A DNA stretch of 64,000 bases from Paraconexibacter algicola (GTDB lineage: Bacteria; Actinomycetota; Thermoleophilia; Solirubrobacterales; Solirubrobacteraceae), in contig NZ_PYYB01000001.1 in NCBI RefSeq assembly GCF_003044185.1, positions 2,810,978 through 2,874,977 on the forward strand. The letters are read 5' to 3'. Shown here piece by piece: positions 43,864 to 51,761 of this stretch (within the stretch, counting starts at the first letter, position 1; each line of letters starts with the position of its first letter). A program made the translations under genes and the position numbers. Below the pieces are notes generated by a model. It made no database searches, was not told the origin of the DNA, and saw only the letters and a program-made list of their open reading frames with translations.

Positions 43864-44870
43864 TGGCGCGCGTCTTCCTGACCGGCGGTGGTGGGTTCAT
43901 CGGCGGGCAGCTCACGCGGCGGCTCGTGGAGCGCGGCGACGAGGTCGTCGGGCTGGCCCGCACCGATGACGCGGCCGCCGCCCTGCAGGCGCTCGGTGCG
44001 CGGGTGGTGCGCGGCGACGTCCTCGACGCGGCCGCGGTCGCCCAGGGCCTCGCGGGCTGCGACGTCGTCCACCACGTCGCCGGCGTCAACTCGCACTGCC
44101 CCAAGGATCCCGAGCGGCTGCTGGCGGTCAACGTCCGCGGGACCGAGACGGTCGTGCGCGAGGCCGCCGCGGCCGGGGTCCGGCGCGTCGTCTTCACCTC
44201 GTCGGCCGCGTCGCTCGGGGAGGCGCACGGCACGGTCGGGACCGAGGACTCCCCGCACCGCGGCAGCTACCTCTCCGTCTACGACCGCAGCAAGCACGAG
44301 GCCGAGCGGGTCGCGTTCGCGACCGCGCAGCGCGACGGGGTCGAGGTCGTGGCGCTGAACCCGTCCTCGGTGCAGGGGCCGCCGCGGCGGGGCGGCAACG
44401 GGGCGATCATCATCGCCTACCTCAACGGCCGCCTGCGCGCGTTCGTCGACACCTACGTGAGCGTCGTGGACGTGCAGGACGTCGTCGCGGCGCACGTGCT
44501 CGCGGAGACCGCCGGGACGCCCGGGTCGCGCTACGTCCTCAACGGCGCGACGATCACGTCGACCGAGGCGCTGCTGCTGGTCTCCGAGCTCGCCGGGGTT
44601 GGCGGGAAGGTGCCGATGGTGCCGCCCGCGCTCGCCCGCGGGACCGCGACGCTCGTCGAGCGCGCCCTCGCCGTCACCGGTCGCACCTCGCCGATCTGCC
44701 GCGCGCGCGTCGACACGATCCTCCACGGGCACCGCTACGACGGCTCGCGCGCGACCCGCGAGCTGGGGCTGCAGTACACGCCGGTGCGCGAGACGTTCCG
44801 CCGCACGATGGAGTGGGCGGTCGCCGAGGGGCTCGTGACGCGTCCGCTGCCGGGCGCGGCCACCGCGTAG
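43863..44870 (+). CDS. Extended SDR / 3-beta-HSD-like NAD(P)-dependent oxidoreductase
   Basis: A 335-residue protein. The nucleotide motif TGGGGFIG is at residues 7-14, and the catalytic Tyr140-xxx-Lys144 (SVYDRSK) follows the usual Ser (FTSSAASLG). It is related to epimerases, dihydroflavonol reductases and 3-beta-hydroxysteroid dehydrogenases. In this operon a plausible role is a reductase for alkyl-DHAP or for a lipid precursor; that is inference from position only. The stop codon TAG is also the first half of the smpB promoter box. Confidence 0.82.
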   Translation: MARVFLTGGGGFIGGQLTRRLVERGDEVVGLARTDDAAAALQALGARVVRGDVLDAAAVAQGLAGCDVVHHVAGVNSHCPKDPERLLAVNVRGTETVVREAAAAGVRRVVFTSSAASLGEAHGTVGTEDSPHRGSYLSVYDRSKHEAERVAFATAQRDGVEVVALNPSSVQGPPRRGGNGAIIIAYLNGRLRAFVDTYVSVVDVQDVVAAHVLAETAGTPGSRYVLNGATITSTEALLLVSELAGVGGKVPMVPPALARGTATLVERALAVTGRTSPICRARVDTILHGHRYDGSRATRELGLQYTPVRETFRRTMEWAVAEGLVTRPLPGAATA

Positions 44871-44873
44871 TCT
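44868..44873 (+). promoter_or_regulatory. Leaderless-type -10 box of smpB, overlapping the SDR stop codon
   Basis: TAGTCT ends nine bases before the smpB ATG and its first three bases are the stop codon of the SDR gene. The short space contains only a weak GGAG. Confidence 0.4.
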
Positions 44874-44882
44874 CAGACGGAG

Positions 44883-45362
44883 ATGTCCAAGGGCAAGCGC
44901 AAGATGGCCTCAGGGGACGTGGCGACCAACCGGCAGGCCGCGTTCCGCTTCGACTTCCTCGACACGCTCGAGTGCGGCATCGTGCTGCGCGGCTCCGAGG
45001 TGAAGTCGCTGCGCGTCGGCACCGCCCAGATCAAGGACGGGTACGCCGCGGTCTCCGGTGGCGAGCTGTGGCTGCACAACGTGCACATCCCGCCGTACGG
45101 TCCCGCGTCCCGCGAGAACCACCAGCCGGAGCGGCCGCGCAAGCTGCTGCTCAAGGCCCGCGAGCTCGAGAAGCTGCAGCTCCAGGTCAAGGAGAAGGGC
45201 CTGACGCTCGTGCCGACCCGCCTGTACTTCAAGGGGCCGCGCGCGAAGGTCGAGATCGCGCTCGGTCGCGGCAAGAACGCCTACGACAAGCGCGAGTCGA
45301 TCAAGAAGCGCGACCAGGAGCGCGAGACCCAGCGCGCCCTGCGCGACGCCGGCTACGCCTGA
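44883..45362 (+). CDS. smpB: SsrA-binding protein SmpB
   Basis: A 159-residue tmRNA partner that delivers tmRNA to stalled ribosomes. The OB-fold signatures are FLDTLECGIVLRGSEVKSLR, IKDGYAAVSGGELWLHNVHI and LYFKGPRAKVEIALGRGKNAYDKR. The basic C-terminal tail (KKRDQERETQRALRDAGYA), which enters the decoding centre, is complete. Its RNA partner ssrA lies about 4.2 kb downstream in this window. It converges with the M50 gene with only 13 bases between. Confidence 0.98.
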   Translation: MSKGKRKMASGDVATNRQAAFRFDFLDTLECGIVLRGSEVKSLRVGTAQIKDGYAAVSGGELWLHNVHIPPYGPASRENHQPERPRKLLLKARELEKLQLQVKEKGLTLVPTRLYFKGPRAKVEIALGRGKNAYDKRESIKKRDQERETQRALRDAGYA

Positions 45363-45375
45363 GCGGCGCCCGCGC

Positions 45376-46299
45376 TCAGACGTCGTCGAGGTCGCGCTCG
45401 AGGAACGTGGCGTCCATGCCGACCGCCAACGCCACGAGCAGCGTCACGTACACGGCGGCGACGCGCGCCCGGGTGCCCTTCGGGACGCGGTAGTACTCGC
45501 GGCCGCCGGGCTCGGCGCGCCGCTTCCAGCGCGTGTACACGTCGAAGGCGCCGAGCAGCGCGATGAGGATGAGGATCGGGCTGGGGAACGTGAAGACCAT
45601 CACGAACACGAGCCCGAGCCCGACGAACCACATCCACGGCGTCAGCGCGGCGATCGCGCGACCGCCGTCCAGCGGCGTGACGGGCGCGAGGTTGAACAGG
45701 TTCAGGAAGAACCCGACGAACGCCAGCGCCCGCCAGAACTCGTCGCCGGTCAGCGCGTAGGGGACGAGGCACAGCGCCGCGGCGAGCGACCCGAGCACCG
45801 GCCCGGCGAGGCCGACGCGCGCCTCCATCGCTGCGTCCTTGGGGAGGTCCTTCATGGCGATGACCGCGCCCATGAACGGGACGAAGACGATCGGGGACGT
45901 CTTGATCCCCTCGCGGCGCATCTGCAGGCCGTGCCCGAGCTCGTGCACGAGCAGCAGCACGACGAAGCCGATCGCGAACCAGATCCCCCAGATCAGCGAG
46001 TACGCCGCGATCGACACGAGCATCGACAGGCTCGTGGTGAGGAACTTCGCGCCCTTCAGCGCGACGAACGCGACCTTCCCGAACTTCAGCAGGAACGCGC
46101 CGACGACCGCGACCGGGCCGACGTATCGCCGCCAGCCGTCGGGGCGCGGCGGCGGGTCGGACGGGACGCCCGCGGGCGAGTCGGGCCGGTCGTCGGGGCC
46201 GGTGCCCGCCGCCGCGTCGGGCAGCCGCGCCGGGTCCGGCGCGGCGGCCGGTGGCAGCCAGCCCGCCGGCGGGGTCGGTGGGTGGCCCGGGGGGCTCAT
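45376..46299 (-). CDS. M50 family site-2-type membrane metalloprotease
   Basis: A 307-residue membrane protein. A long Pro-rich cytoplasmic N-terminus (~1-55) precedes several membrane helices. The zinc motif HELGH (His119-Glu120-His123) lies in FVVLLLVHELGHGLQMRREG. The third ligand is the Asp in NLAPVTPLDGGRAI, near residue 215. Site-2 proteases cut membrane-bound substrates such as anti-sigma factors. No PDZ domain is seen, unlike RseP. Its start overlaps the stop of pepF by four bases (ATGA), so the two genes are co-transcribed. Confidence 0.9.
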   Translation of the reverse strand: MSPPGHPPTPPAGWLPPAAAPDPARLPDAAAGTGPDDRPDSPAGVPSDPPPRPDGWRRYVGPVAVVGAFLLKFGKVAFVALKGAKFLTTSLSMLVSIAAYSLIWGIWFAIGFVVLLLVHELGHGLQMRREGIKTSPIVFVPFMGAVIAMKDLPKDAAMEARVGLAGPVLGSLAAALCLVPYALTGDEFWRALAFVGFFLNLFNLAPVTPLDGGRAIAALTPWMWFVGLGLVFVMVFTFPSPILILIALLGAFDVYTRWKRRAEPGGREYYRVPKGTRARVAAVYVTLLVALAVGMDATFLERDLDDV

Positions 46300-48092
46300 C
46301 CGCGGGTGGCGAGGACCGCCTCGGCGGCCTCCTCCGCCTCCTCCAGGCGCTGACGCACGAGCGCGAGGCCCGCGGTCCAGAAGCCGGGGTCGGTGAGGTC
46401 CAGGCCGGCGATCTTCCCGAGCTCCTCGGGGCTCCTGGAGCCGCCCGCGGCGAGCATGTCGACGTAGGCGGGGACGAACGACGCGCCCTCCTCCTCGTAG
46501 CGGCGGTACACGCTCAGGGCCAGCAGCTGCCCGTAGGCGTACGCGTACACGTAGCCGGGGGAGCCGATGAAGTGCGGGATGTAGGACCACCAGCTGCGGT
46601 ACCCGTCGGTCAGCTCGACGGCGTCGCCGAGCAGGTCGTGCTGGGTCTGGTGCCAGAGGTCCCCGAACCGCTCGACCGACAGCTCGCCCTCCTCCCGGCG
46701 CGCGGTGTGGACCGCGTGCTCGAACTGGTTCATCGCGACCTGCCGGAACACGGTGGCGATGCCGTCCTCGAGGTTGCCGGCGAGCAGCGACAGCCGCGAC
46801 TCGGGCGTGTCGGCCTGCCCGAGCAGGCGCTTGAAGACGAGCGTCTCCCCGAACACGGAGGCGGTCTCGCAGACCGTCAGGGGCGTGTGCTGCTCGAACG
46901 GGCCGCGCGGGATCGCCAGCGCGGCGTGCAGCCCGTGGCCGAGCTCGTGCGCGAGCGTCAGGACGTCGCGGCGCAGCGACGTGTAGTTCAGCAGCACGTA
47001 CGGGTGCACGGTCGGCGTCGTGTACGCGCAGAACGCCCCGCCCCGCTTGCCGGGCCGCACGGGCGCGTCGATCCAGCGCTCGTCGAAGAACCGGCGGGCG
47101 GTGTCGCCGAGCACGGGGGAGAAGTCGTTGAACGACTCGAGCACGAGGTCCTTGGCGTCCTCCCAGGGGATCTGCTCCTCGTCCCCGGTGACCGACGCGG
47201 CCCGGTCGTAGTCGGCGATCCGGTCGATCCCCAGCAGCTTCGCCTTCAGCGTGTACCAGCGGCGCGGGATGTCGTAGGCGCCCTTGACGGCGTCGACGAG
47301 CGCCTGCACGGACTCGTCGCTGGCCTCGTTGGAGAGGTTGCGCGAGGAGATCCAGGAGGGGAAGCCGCGCAGCCGGTCGTCGACCGCCTTGTCGTGCAGC
47401 AGCGTGTTGAAGAGGTAGGCGCGCGTGCGCAGCCCGGGCTCGAGCGCCGCGGTGACGGCCTCGGCGGCGGTGCGGCGCACCTCGCGGTCCCCGGCCTGCA
47501 GGCGGCTGAGCGCCACGTCGAGCGCGACCGGCTCGTCCTGGTCGGGGAGGTGGACCTGCAGGGCGCTGGTCAGCTCGCTGAACAGGCGCGACCAGGCGTC
47601 ACGGCCGCTGACCGCCTTCTCGGCCAGGAGCTTCTCCTCCGGCTCGGAGAGGAGGTAGGGCCGGTAGGCGCGCGCGGTGCGCAGGTGGTGACGGCACTGC
47701 TCGAGGCCGTCGGCCTGCAGCAGCTCCTCGGCGCGCGCGTCGTCGATCGCCGCCCACTCGAGGTCGAAGAACACGAGCGTCGTCTCGATCACGGTCCCGC
47801 GCTCCTGGACCTTCTGCATCAGCGCGCCGTGCTCGGGCTTCTGCGTGTCGGCGCTGAACTGCAGCGACGCGTAGCTGCCGGCGCGGCCGACGAGGTCGGT
47901 GATCGCGGCCAGCTCGGCCATCGCCTCGGCGAGACCCGGCCCGTCGAGCTGCGCGACCTTCCCGGCGTACCGCTGCGCGAACGCGGAGGCGCGGCTCGTC
48001 GCCTCGTCCAGCTGCCGGTCGACACCGGCGGCGCCCTCGCCGTCGACGAGGTCCTCGAGGTTCCAGGCGACGTCCAGCTCAGTGGTGCTCAT
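46296..48092 (-). CDS. pepF: Oligoendopeptidase F (M3 family)
   Basis: A 598-residue cytoplasmic zinc peptidase that degrades short peptides. The HExxH motif is His382-Glu383-His386 in LTLAHELGHGLH. The third zinc ligand (a Glu) should lie ~25 residues later, in CETASVFGETLV. The length fits PepF. The ATG at 48090-48092 is chosen over an upstream in-frame start because a TAGATT box (minus strand, 48100-48105) lies seven bases before it. Confidence 0.94.
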   Translation of the reverse strand: MSTTELDVAWNLEDLVDGEGAAGVDRQLDEATSRASAFAQRYAGKVAQLDGPGLAEAMAELAAITDLVGRAGSYASLQFSADTQKPEHGALMQKVQERGTVIETTLVFFDLEWAAIDDARAEELLQADGLEQCRHHLRTARAYRPYLLSEPEEKLLAEKAVSGRDAWSRLFSELTSALQVHLPDQDEPVALDVALSRLQAGDREVRRTAAEAVTAALEPGLRTRAYLFNTLLHDKAVDDRLRGFPSWISSRNLSNEASDESVQALVDAVKGAYDIPRRWYTLKAKLLGIDRIADYDRAASVTGDEEQIPWEDAKDLVLESFNDFSPVLGDTARRFFDERWIDAPVRPGKRGGAFCAYTTPTVHPYVLLNYTSLRRDVLTLAHELGHGLHAALAIPRGPFEQHTPLTVCETASVFGETLVFKRLLGQADTPESRLSLLAGNLEDGIATVFRQVAMNQFEHAVHTARREEGELSVERFGDLWHQTQHDLLGDAVELTDGYRSWWSYIPHFIGSPGYVYAYAYGQLLALSVYRRYEEEGASFVPAYVDMLAAGGSRSPEELGKIAGLDLTDPGFWTAGLALVRQRLEEAEEAAEAVLATRG

Positions 48093-48177
48093 GACATCCA
48101 ATCTAGACGACGGCGGGCGGGTCCTTTCGGACCCGCCCGCGTACGTCACCTACATCCTTCGGCGTGCGCCCGAAGTG

Positions 48178-49434
48178 CTACGAGGCCGGGAACTTGTCCG
48201 GGAACTGCTTGGCGATGCCACCCGCGAGGGTGTTGGCGATCATCGGCATGTGCGACGCCGCCGTCTGCAGCAGGTCGAACGCCTTGCCGTCGCCCGCGAC
48301 GACCGAGTCGATGGCGGCGAACGTCGCCTCGACGTGCGGCTTCAGGGCCTCGGCGACCGCGTCGGCCGGGAGGTTCGGGTTCGCGCCCTCGAGGAACGCG
48401 CCGAAGTCCGTGCGGTAGCCGTCGAGCTCCTCGGCGGCCTTCTCGGCAGCGGCGTCGTCCTTCTCCGCCTTGGCCTTCGTGTAGTCCACGAAGAAGCCGA
48501 TGTGCTTGCGCCACAGGGGCAGGAACGCCTTGGCGGCGTCGTCACCGTAGACCGAGCCGATCGACTCGCTCAGGGCGACGGAGTTCGTGTCCAGCGCCTC
48601 GGCGGCGGCCTTGAAGGCACCGGAGTCGAGGCCCTCGGTCACGCCCGTGACGATGGCGATGCCCGCCAGGTACTCATGGCCGACGAGCTGGTCGGTCAGG
48701 AGCGCGCGGAGCTCGGAGGCGCCCGCGTCGGTCGCGCCCGAGAACTTGTCGGGGAACTGCTTGACGATGCCGCCCGCGAGGACGTTCGCCGTGTTCGGCA
48801 TGTGCGACGCCGCCTCGACGATGCGCTCGTAGACCTTCGGCGAGCCGGTGGCCGCCGCGCGGACGACCGCGAAGACGGACTCGACGTGGGGCTTGAGCTC
48901 CTCGGCGACCGCCTCGGTCGGGAGGTTCGGGTTCGCGCCGTTCAGGAACGCGCCGAAGTCGGTGCGGTAGCCGTCGAGGTCCTTGGCGGCCTTCTCGGCG
49001 GCCGCGTCGTCCTTGGTGGCCTTGGCCTTCGCGTAGTCGACGAAGAAGCCGATGTGCTTGCGCCAGAGCGGCAGGAACGCCTTGCCGGCGTCCTCGCCGT
49101 AGACCGAGCCGATGGCGTCGGACAGCGCGACCGAGTTCTTGTCCAGGGTCGCCGCGGCGGCCTTGAACTCGCCCGAGTCGAGCCCGTTGCCCAGGCCCTG
49201 ACCGATGGCGATCGCGGCGAGGTAGACGTGCTCGTCGAGCGTCGACGTCAGCGTGGCACGGAGCTCGGCGGCGCCGGACTCGGTGCCGAGGGCCGCGTCG
49301 GCGGTGCCGCCGTCGGTCTGGGTCGCCGTGCTGGACGACGACGACGAGTTGTCGTCGTCGTCACCGCAGCCGGCGACCACGAGGCCCGTCGCGATGAACA
49401 TCATCGCGAACAGGCTCAGGAACAGCTTGCGCAT
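48178..49434 (-). CDS. Lipoprotein with two tandem copies of a helical domain
   Basis: A 418-residue exported lipoprotein. The signal peptide ends in the lipobox VVAGC (Cys23), followed by an acidic Ser-rich linker. Two copies of a ~184-residue domain follow, at about 55-238 and 239-418. Both contain a near-identical LPLWRKHIGFFVDY, DDAAAEKAA, LDGYRTDFGAFL.GANPNLP and AGGI.KQFPDKF. The domain is mostly helical with conserved His (DEHVYL/GHEYL, RKHIGF, KPHVE, ASHMP) that could bind metal. I recall similar sequences with doubtful copper-amine-oxidase labels; no such active site is seen here. The function is unknown. Confidence 0.8.
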   Translation of the reverse strand: MRKLFLSLFAMMFIATGLVVAGCGDDDDNSSSSSSTATQTDGGTADAALGTESGAAELRATLTSTLDEHVYLAAIAIGQGLGNGLDSGEFKAAAATLDKNSVALSDAIGSVYGEDAGKAFLPLWRKHIGFFVDYAKAKATKDDAAAEKAAKDLDGYRTDFGAFLNGANPNLPTEAVAEELKPHVESVFAVVRAAATGSPKVYERIVEAASHMPNTANVLAGGIVKQFPDKFSGATDAGASELRALLTDQLVGHEYLAGIAIVTGVTEGLDSGAFKAAAEALDTNSVALSESIGSVYGDDAAKAFLPLWRKHIGFFVDYTKAKAEKDDAAAEKAAEELDGYRTDFGAFLEGANPNLPADAVAEALKPHVEATFAAIDSVVAGDGKAFDLLQTAASHMPMIANTLAGGIAKQFPDKFPAS

Positions 49435-49591
49435 GGTGCGTGCGTCCTCCAGGTGGTGTGGTGTGGGGTCTCCCGCGCCGGAGCGCTCCCGCGCCCGGCA
49501 TGAAGAGTGTTCGCCGCTCATCCTCTACCGGATCACTGCGCGGCGCCAATTCCTCGTCGCGCTACACTTCGTGGCGAAGGACACTCACCCC
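49435..49591. other. Spacer between the lipoprotein gene and ssrA
   Basis: The spacer holds divergent promoter space and no gene. A TACACT box at 49563-49568 is a candidate ssrA -10 element; it would give a precursor with a short 5' leader removed by RNase P. The match at -35 is poor. Confidence 0.35.
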
Positions 49592-49954
49592 GGGGACGAC
49601 AGGCTTCGACGTGGTCGGTTTCGGGCGGGTGGTTGCGAGTCGAGGTTCCGGGTGGCCTCGTAAAACCCCGGAAAAACCATACGTGCGGACTCTCACGAGT
49701 ACGCCCTCGCCGCCTAGCACACCGCTAGAGCCGTGAGGTCTCGGCCCCTGCCTGTCGGCCGCGGGGATCGCCGGGATCAGATGCCGACTCACCCGGGGAG
49801 GTCCGCTTCCGCCGAACCGGGGACATCTTCAGGGAGCTGGTCCTGAGCAACCCGGCCGGCAAGGCGAGCCCAGGATGAGAACAGAGTGCCGGCTACGCTC
49901 GTAGACGCTGCTCGTCCGCGGTCGCGGACGCGGGTTCGATTCCCGCCGTCTCCA
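49592..49954 (+). ncRNA. ssrA: Transfer-messenger RNA (tmRNA)
   Basis: The 5' end GGGGACG (49592-49598) pairs with CGTCTCC near the 3' end to form the tRNA-like acceptor stem, with the same G-U pair as in E. coli tmRNA. The 5' part continues ACAGGCTTCGAC as in other tmRNAs. The 3' part has the T-arm GCGGGTTCGATTCCCGC. CCA is not encoded, so it must be added. GTAAAAC followed by an A-rich stretch precedes the tag frame. Pseudoknot-forming GC segments fill the rest. The length, about 363 bases, is normal. With SmpB it rescues stalled ribosomes. Confidence 0.95.
49685..49717 (+). other. tmRNA proteolysis-tag reading frame (ADSHEYALAA)
   Basis: Starting from GCG at 49685, ten codons read ADSHEYALAA and end in TAG (49715-49717). 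The resume codon is chosen because it lies 25 bases after the start of the GTAAAA element, close to the E. coli layout, and gives Ala as first residue. The ending ALAA is the universal ClpXP degron. GGA at 49670, 15 bases earlier, would be an alternative start. Confidence 0.85.
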
Positions 49955-49959
49955 CTGGG

Positions 49960-49981
49960 ACCCGGCTCGTTCGAGTCGGGT
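49960..49981 (+). terminator. Hairpin just after ssrA
   Basis: A 10-bp stem with one G-T pair (49960-49969 with 49972-49981) around a TTCG-like tip starts five bases after the tmRNA 3' end. It is the likely ssrA terminator. Confidence 0.6.
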
Positions 49982-50006
49982 GACGTTGAAGGACAAGACC
50001 AGCAGG

Positions 50007-50038
50007 GAGTTCAGCCGCCGGGTCAGGCGGCTGAACTC
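50007..50038. terminator. Perfect 13-bp hairpin downstream of ssrA
   Basis: Arms 50007-50019 and 50026-50038 are perfectly complementary around a six-base loop. It is the second strong hairpin within 80 bases of ssrA and could be a backup terminator. The rest of the 229-base gap up to the collagen-like gene holds nothing else I can identify except its ribosome-binding site. Confidence 0.6.
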
Positions 50039-50183
50039 GTTCTGCGGGGCGTGTCGCCCGAGGCCCGAGGGCTGCCCTCCGCGGGCCTGCTGCTCCTTCA
50101 GATCTCCTGGTCCCGTCCGATCTGGACGGTGAAGCGCTGTGGCGTGGTGTGACGGCGTCCGAGCCACAGGAGAGACACCCGCC

Positions 50184-50891
50184 ATGAAGAAGAGCTCGGC
50201 GCCGCTGGCGGTGGCGCTCGTGATGTCGCTGGCCCTCGGCGCCACGGCCGTCGCCGCGAAGCTGATCACCGGCAAGGACATCAAGAACGGCTCGATCGGC
50301 CTGGTCGATCTGTCGGCATCGGCGAAGAAGGGGCTGGCCGGCGAGGACGGCCGCGACGGAGCGGCCGGTGCTCCGGGCGCGAAGGGCGACCAGGGAGCCA
50401 CGGGCGATCGGGGCGCGGTCGGTCCGGCCGGGGCCGCCGGCCGGCAGGGCCCCGTCGGCGGGAACGGCGCCCCCGGCCCGCAGGGCGCCACGGGCGCTGA
50501 CGGCCAGAGCGGCCCGATCGGCCCGCAGTGGCCCACCGATGCGGCCGGCCAGTCCGGCGCGGCCGGCCCGACGGGCCCGACGGGTCCCGCGGGCGCGACC
50601 GGTCAGGACGCCGTGTCACTGTTTGTCGAGGGCGTCACCGACACCGCGGCGCCGATCGCGTCGTCGTCGCCGGCTCCGGTCATCGCACCCGGCGCCACCG
50701 GTGTCGCCGAGGTCGACTTCCCCGCGAACCTGAACGGCTGCTCGGTGTTCGCGAACACGAAGAAGCTGTCCGTCCGCGCGGGCGCCAACATCGTGAACGA
50801 GGCCGATGGCGTCGTCGAGGTCCGGGTCGGCTCCCACGCCGACCTGACGCCCACCGACGAGCAGTTCAAGCTGCTCGTCGTCTGCCCCTAG
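50184..50891 (+). CDS. Secreted collagen-like Gly-X-Y repeat protein
   Basis: A 235-residue exported protein. The signal peptide (MKKSSAPLAVALVMSLALGA, cleaved near AVAA) is followed by LITGKDIKNGSIGLVDLS, an element common in actinobacterial cell-surface proteins. A Gly-X-Y tract of 31 triplets runs from Gly50. It is broken twice in a row where Gly is replaced by Trp116 and Asp119, each one base from a Gly codon. The C-terminal ~85 residues form a beta-rich globular domain with two cysteines. Such proteins form triple-helical stalks on the surface. A CAGGAGAG ribosome-binding site precedes the ATG. Confidence 0.82.
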   Translation: MKKSSAPLAVALVMSLALGATAVAAKLITGKDIKNGSIGLVDLSASAKKGLAGEDGRDGAAGAPGAKGDQGATGDRGAVGPAGAAGRQGPVGGNGAPGPQGATGADGQSGPIGPQWPTDAAGQSGAAGPTGPTGPAGATGQDAVSLFVEGVTDTAAPIASSSPAPVIAPGATGVAEVDFPANLNGCSVFANTKKLSVRAGANIVNEADGVVEVRVGSHADLTPTDEQFKLLVVCP

Positions 50892-50906
50892 TCCACGGCG
50901 GAACGT

Positions 50907-50925
50907 CCGGACGCCCGGCGTCCGG
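50907..50925 (+). terminator. Hairpin after the collagen-like gene
   Basis: A 7-bp stem CCGGACG/CGTCCGG with a five-base loop lies 15 bases after the stop. The right arm can also pair with a second TCCCGGAC further on. The 405 bases from here to 51296 otherwise contain only the doubtful small ORF listed next. Confidence 0.5.
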
Positions 50926-51059
50926 GAAGCGCGCATCCCAGCGAGCTCCCGGACGCAGCGGGTCCAGGACGCGCTTCGGGCCTCGGGCGTCCCGCGATGC
51001 CTCGTCCCTGCCGCCGCGTCGGCTCCGATGGTCCCGTCCGGCGACGGCGACGTCGCCGC

Positions 51060-51227
51060 TCAGCAGTGGCGCAGGTCGTCCGCGCCCAGGTCGAGCACCG
51101 CGTCGATGTGCTGGACGAGCGCGGAGGCGGCGCCCGTTCCCGTGCCGGCCAGGACCTCACGGCACGCGACGAGCAGCTCGTCGCGGGCTTCGAGCTCGGC
51201 CGCGAGATCGTTCTCGAGCTGCAGCAT
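51060..51227 (-). CDS. Possible small Leu/Ala/Glu-rich protein
   Basis: A 55-residue frame, starting MLQLENDLAAELEARDELL and ending LGADDLRHC, has the composition of a helical protein. It stands in otherwise empty DNA, divergent from the gene at 51297. No ribosome-binding site is visible, and in this GC-rich DNA random frames are long, so it may not be real. Confidence 0.3.
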   Translation of the reverse strand: MLQLENDLAAELEARDELLVACREVLAGTGTGAASALVQHIDAVLDLGADDLRHC

Positions 51228-51296
51228 GCGGCGAGTCTGCCGGGCGGGGAGGGCGGCATGCACGAGAAGTTGCAGCGCGGCGACTAGGCTGCGCCC

Positions 51297-51758
51297 ATGA
51301 GCTACACGACCGCCCAGGCCCGCGCCGGCATCCTCGAGGAGATCGCGGCCGCGGTCGCGGAGCTGGAGACCGCCATGGGCCAGCTCGGCGAGGCCTACGA
51401 GCTGCTGGACGAGCAGACCGCCGACCACCTGGAGGCGGACCTCTTCCGGCCGGTCCAGCAGGCGCTCGGTCGCGCGAAGGCGACCGCCGCGGGCTTCGCC
51501 GGCCGCCACGGCCTCGACCCGGCCGCGGTCGTCGCCCCGGGAACGCCCGGCGTGCACTCGCAGGGGGCGGCCTCGTTCGTCACCGCCGCCGGGGAGGCCG
51601 TCGAGGAGGCCGCCACGCTCATCGCCGAGCTGCAGGACTCGATGGCGCCCGTCGAGGTCGGGGACGCCGAGCTGCGCGCCGGGCTCGCGTCGATCCGGGA
51701 GATCGCCGAGACCGTGCCCCACCAGGTCCAGGAGTTCCTGCGCCGGCTCGGACGCTGA
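51297..51758 (+). CDS. Hypothetical helical protein
   Basis: A 153-residue protein that I do not recognise. It is almost entirely predicted helix, with heptad-like hydrophobic spacing (ILEEIAAAVAELETAMGQLGEAYELL, read in part) and no signal or membrane segment. Residues ~70-100 contain a Gly/Pro-containing break (LDPAAVVAPGTPGVHSQG). TAGGCT (51285-51290) six bases before the ATG is a leaderless-type promoter box, which supports the start. It converges with the transporter gene, three bases apart. Confidence 0.65.
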   Translation: MSYTTAQARAGILEEIAAAVAELETAMGQLGEAYELLDEQTADHLEADLFRPVQQALGRAKATAAGFAGRHGLDPAAVVAPGTPGVHSQGAASFVTAAGEAVEEAATLIAELQDSMAPVEVGDAELRAGLASIREIAETVPHQVQEFLRRLGR

Positions 51759-51761
51759 GGC

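Noticed and set aside
43863-44870. Naming the SDR gene a sugar epimerase
   Set aside because: The fold is shared, but the neighbours are lipid enzymes, and the sequence does not separate epimerase from 3-beta-HSD or reductase subgroups.
49592-49954. Ordinary tRNA at the 3' end of this region
   Set aside because: A T-arm and acceptor 3' half are present, but the 5' half lies over 300 bases upstream, which identifies a tmRNA, not a tRNA.
49829-50536. A 235-codon Pro/Gly-rich frame opposite ssrA and the collagen-like gene
   Set aside because: It is the reverse complement of Gly-X-Y coding and tmRNA sequence; the repeats are only mirror images.
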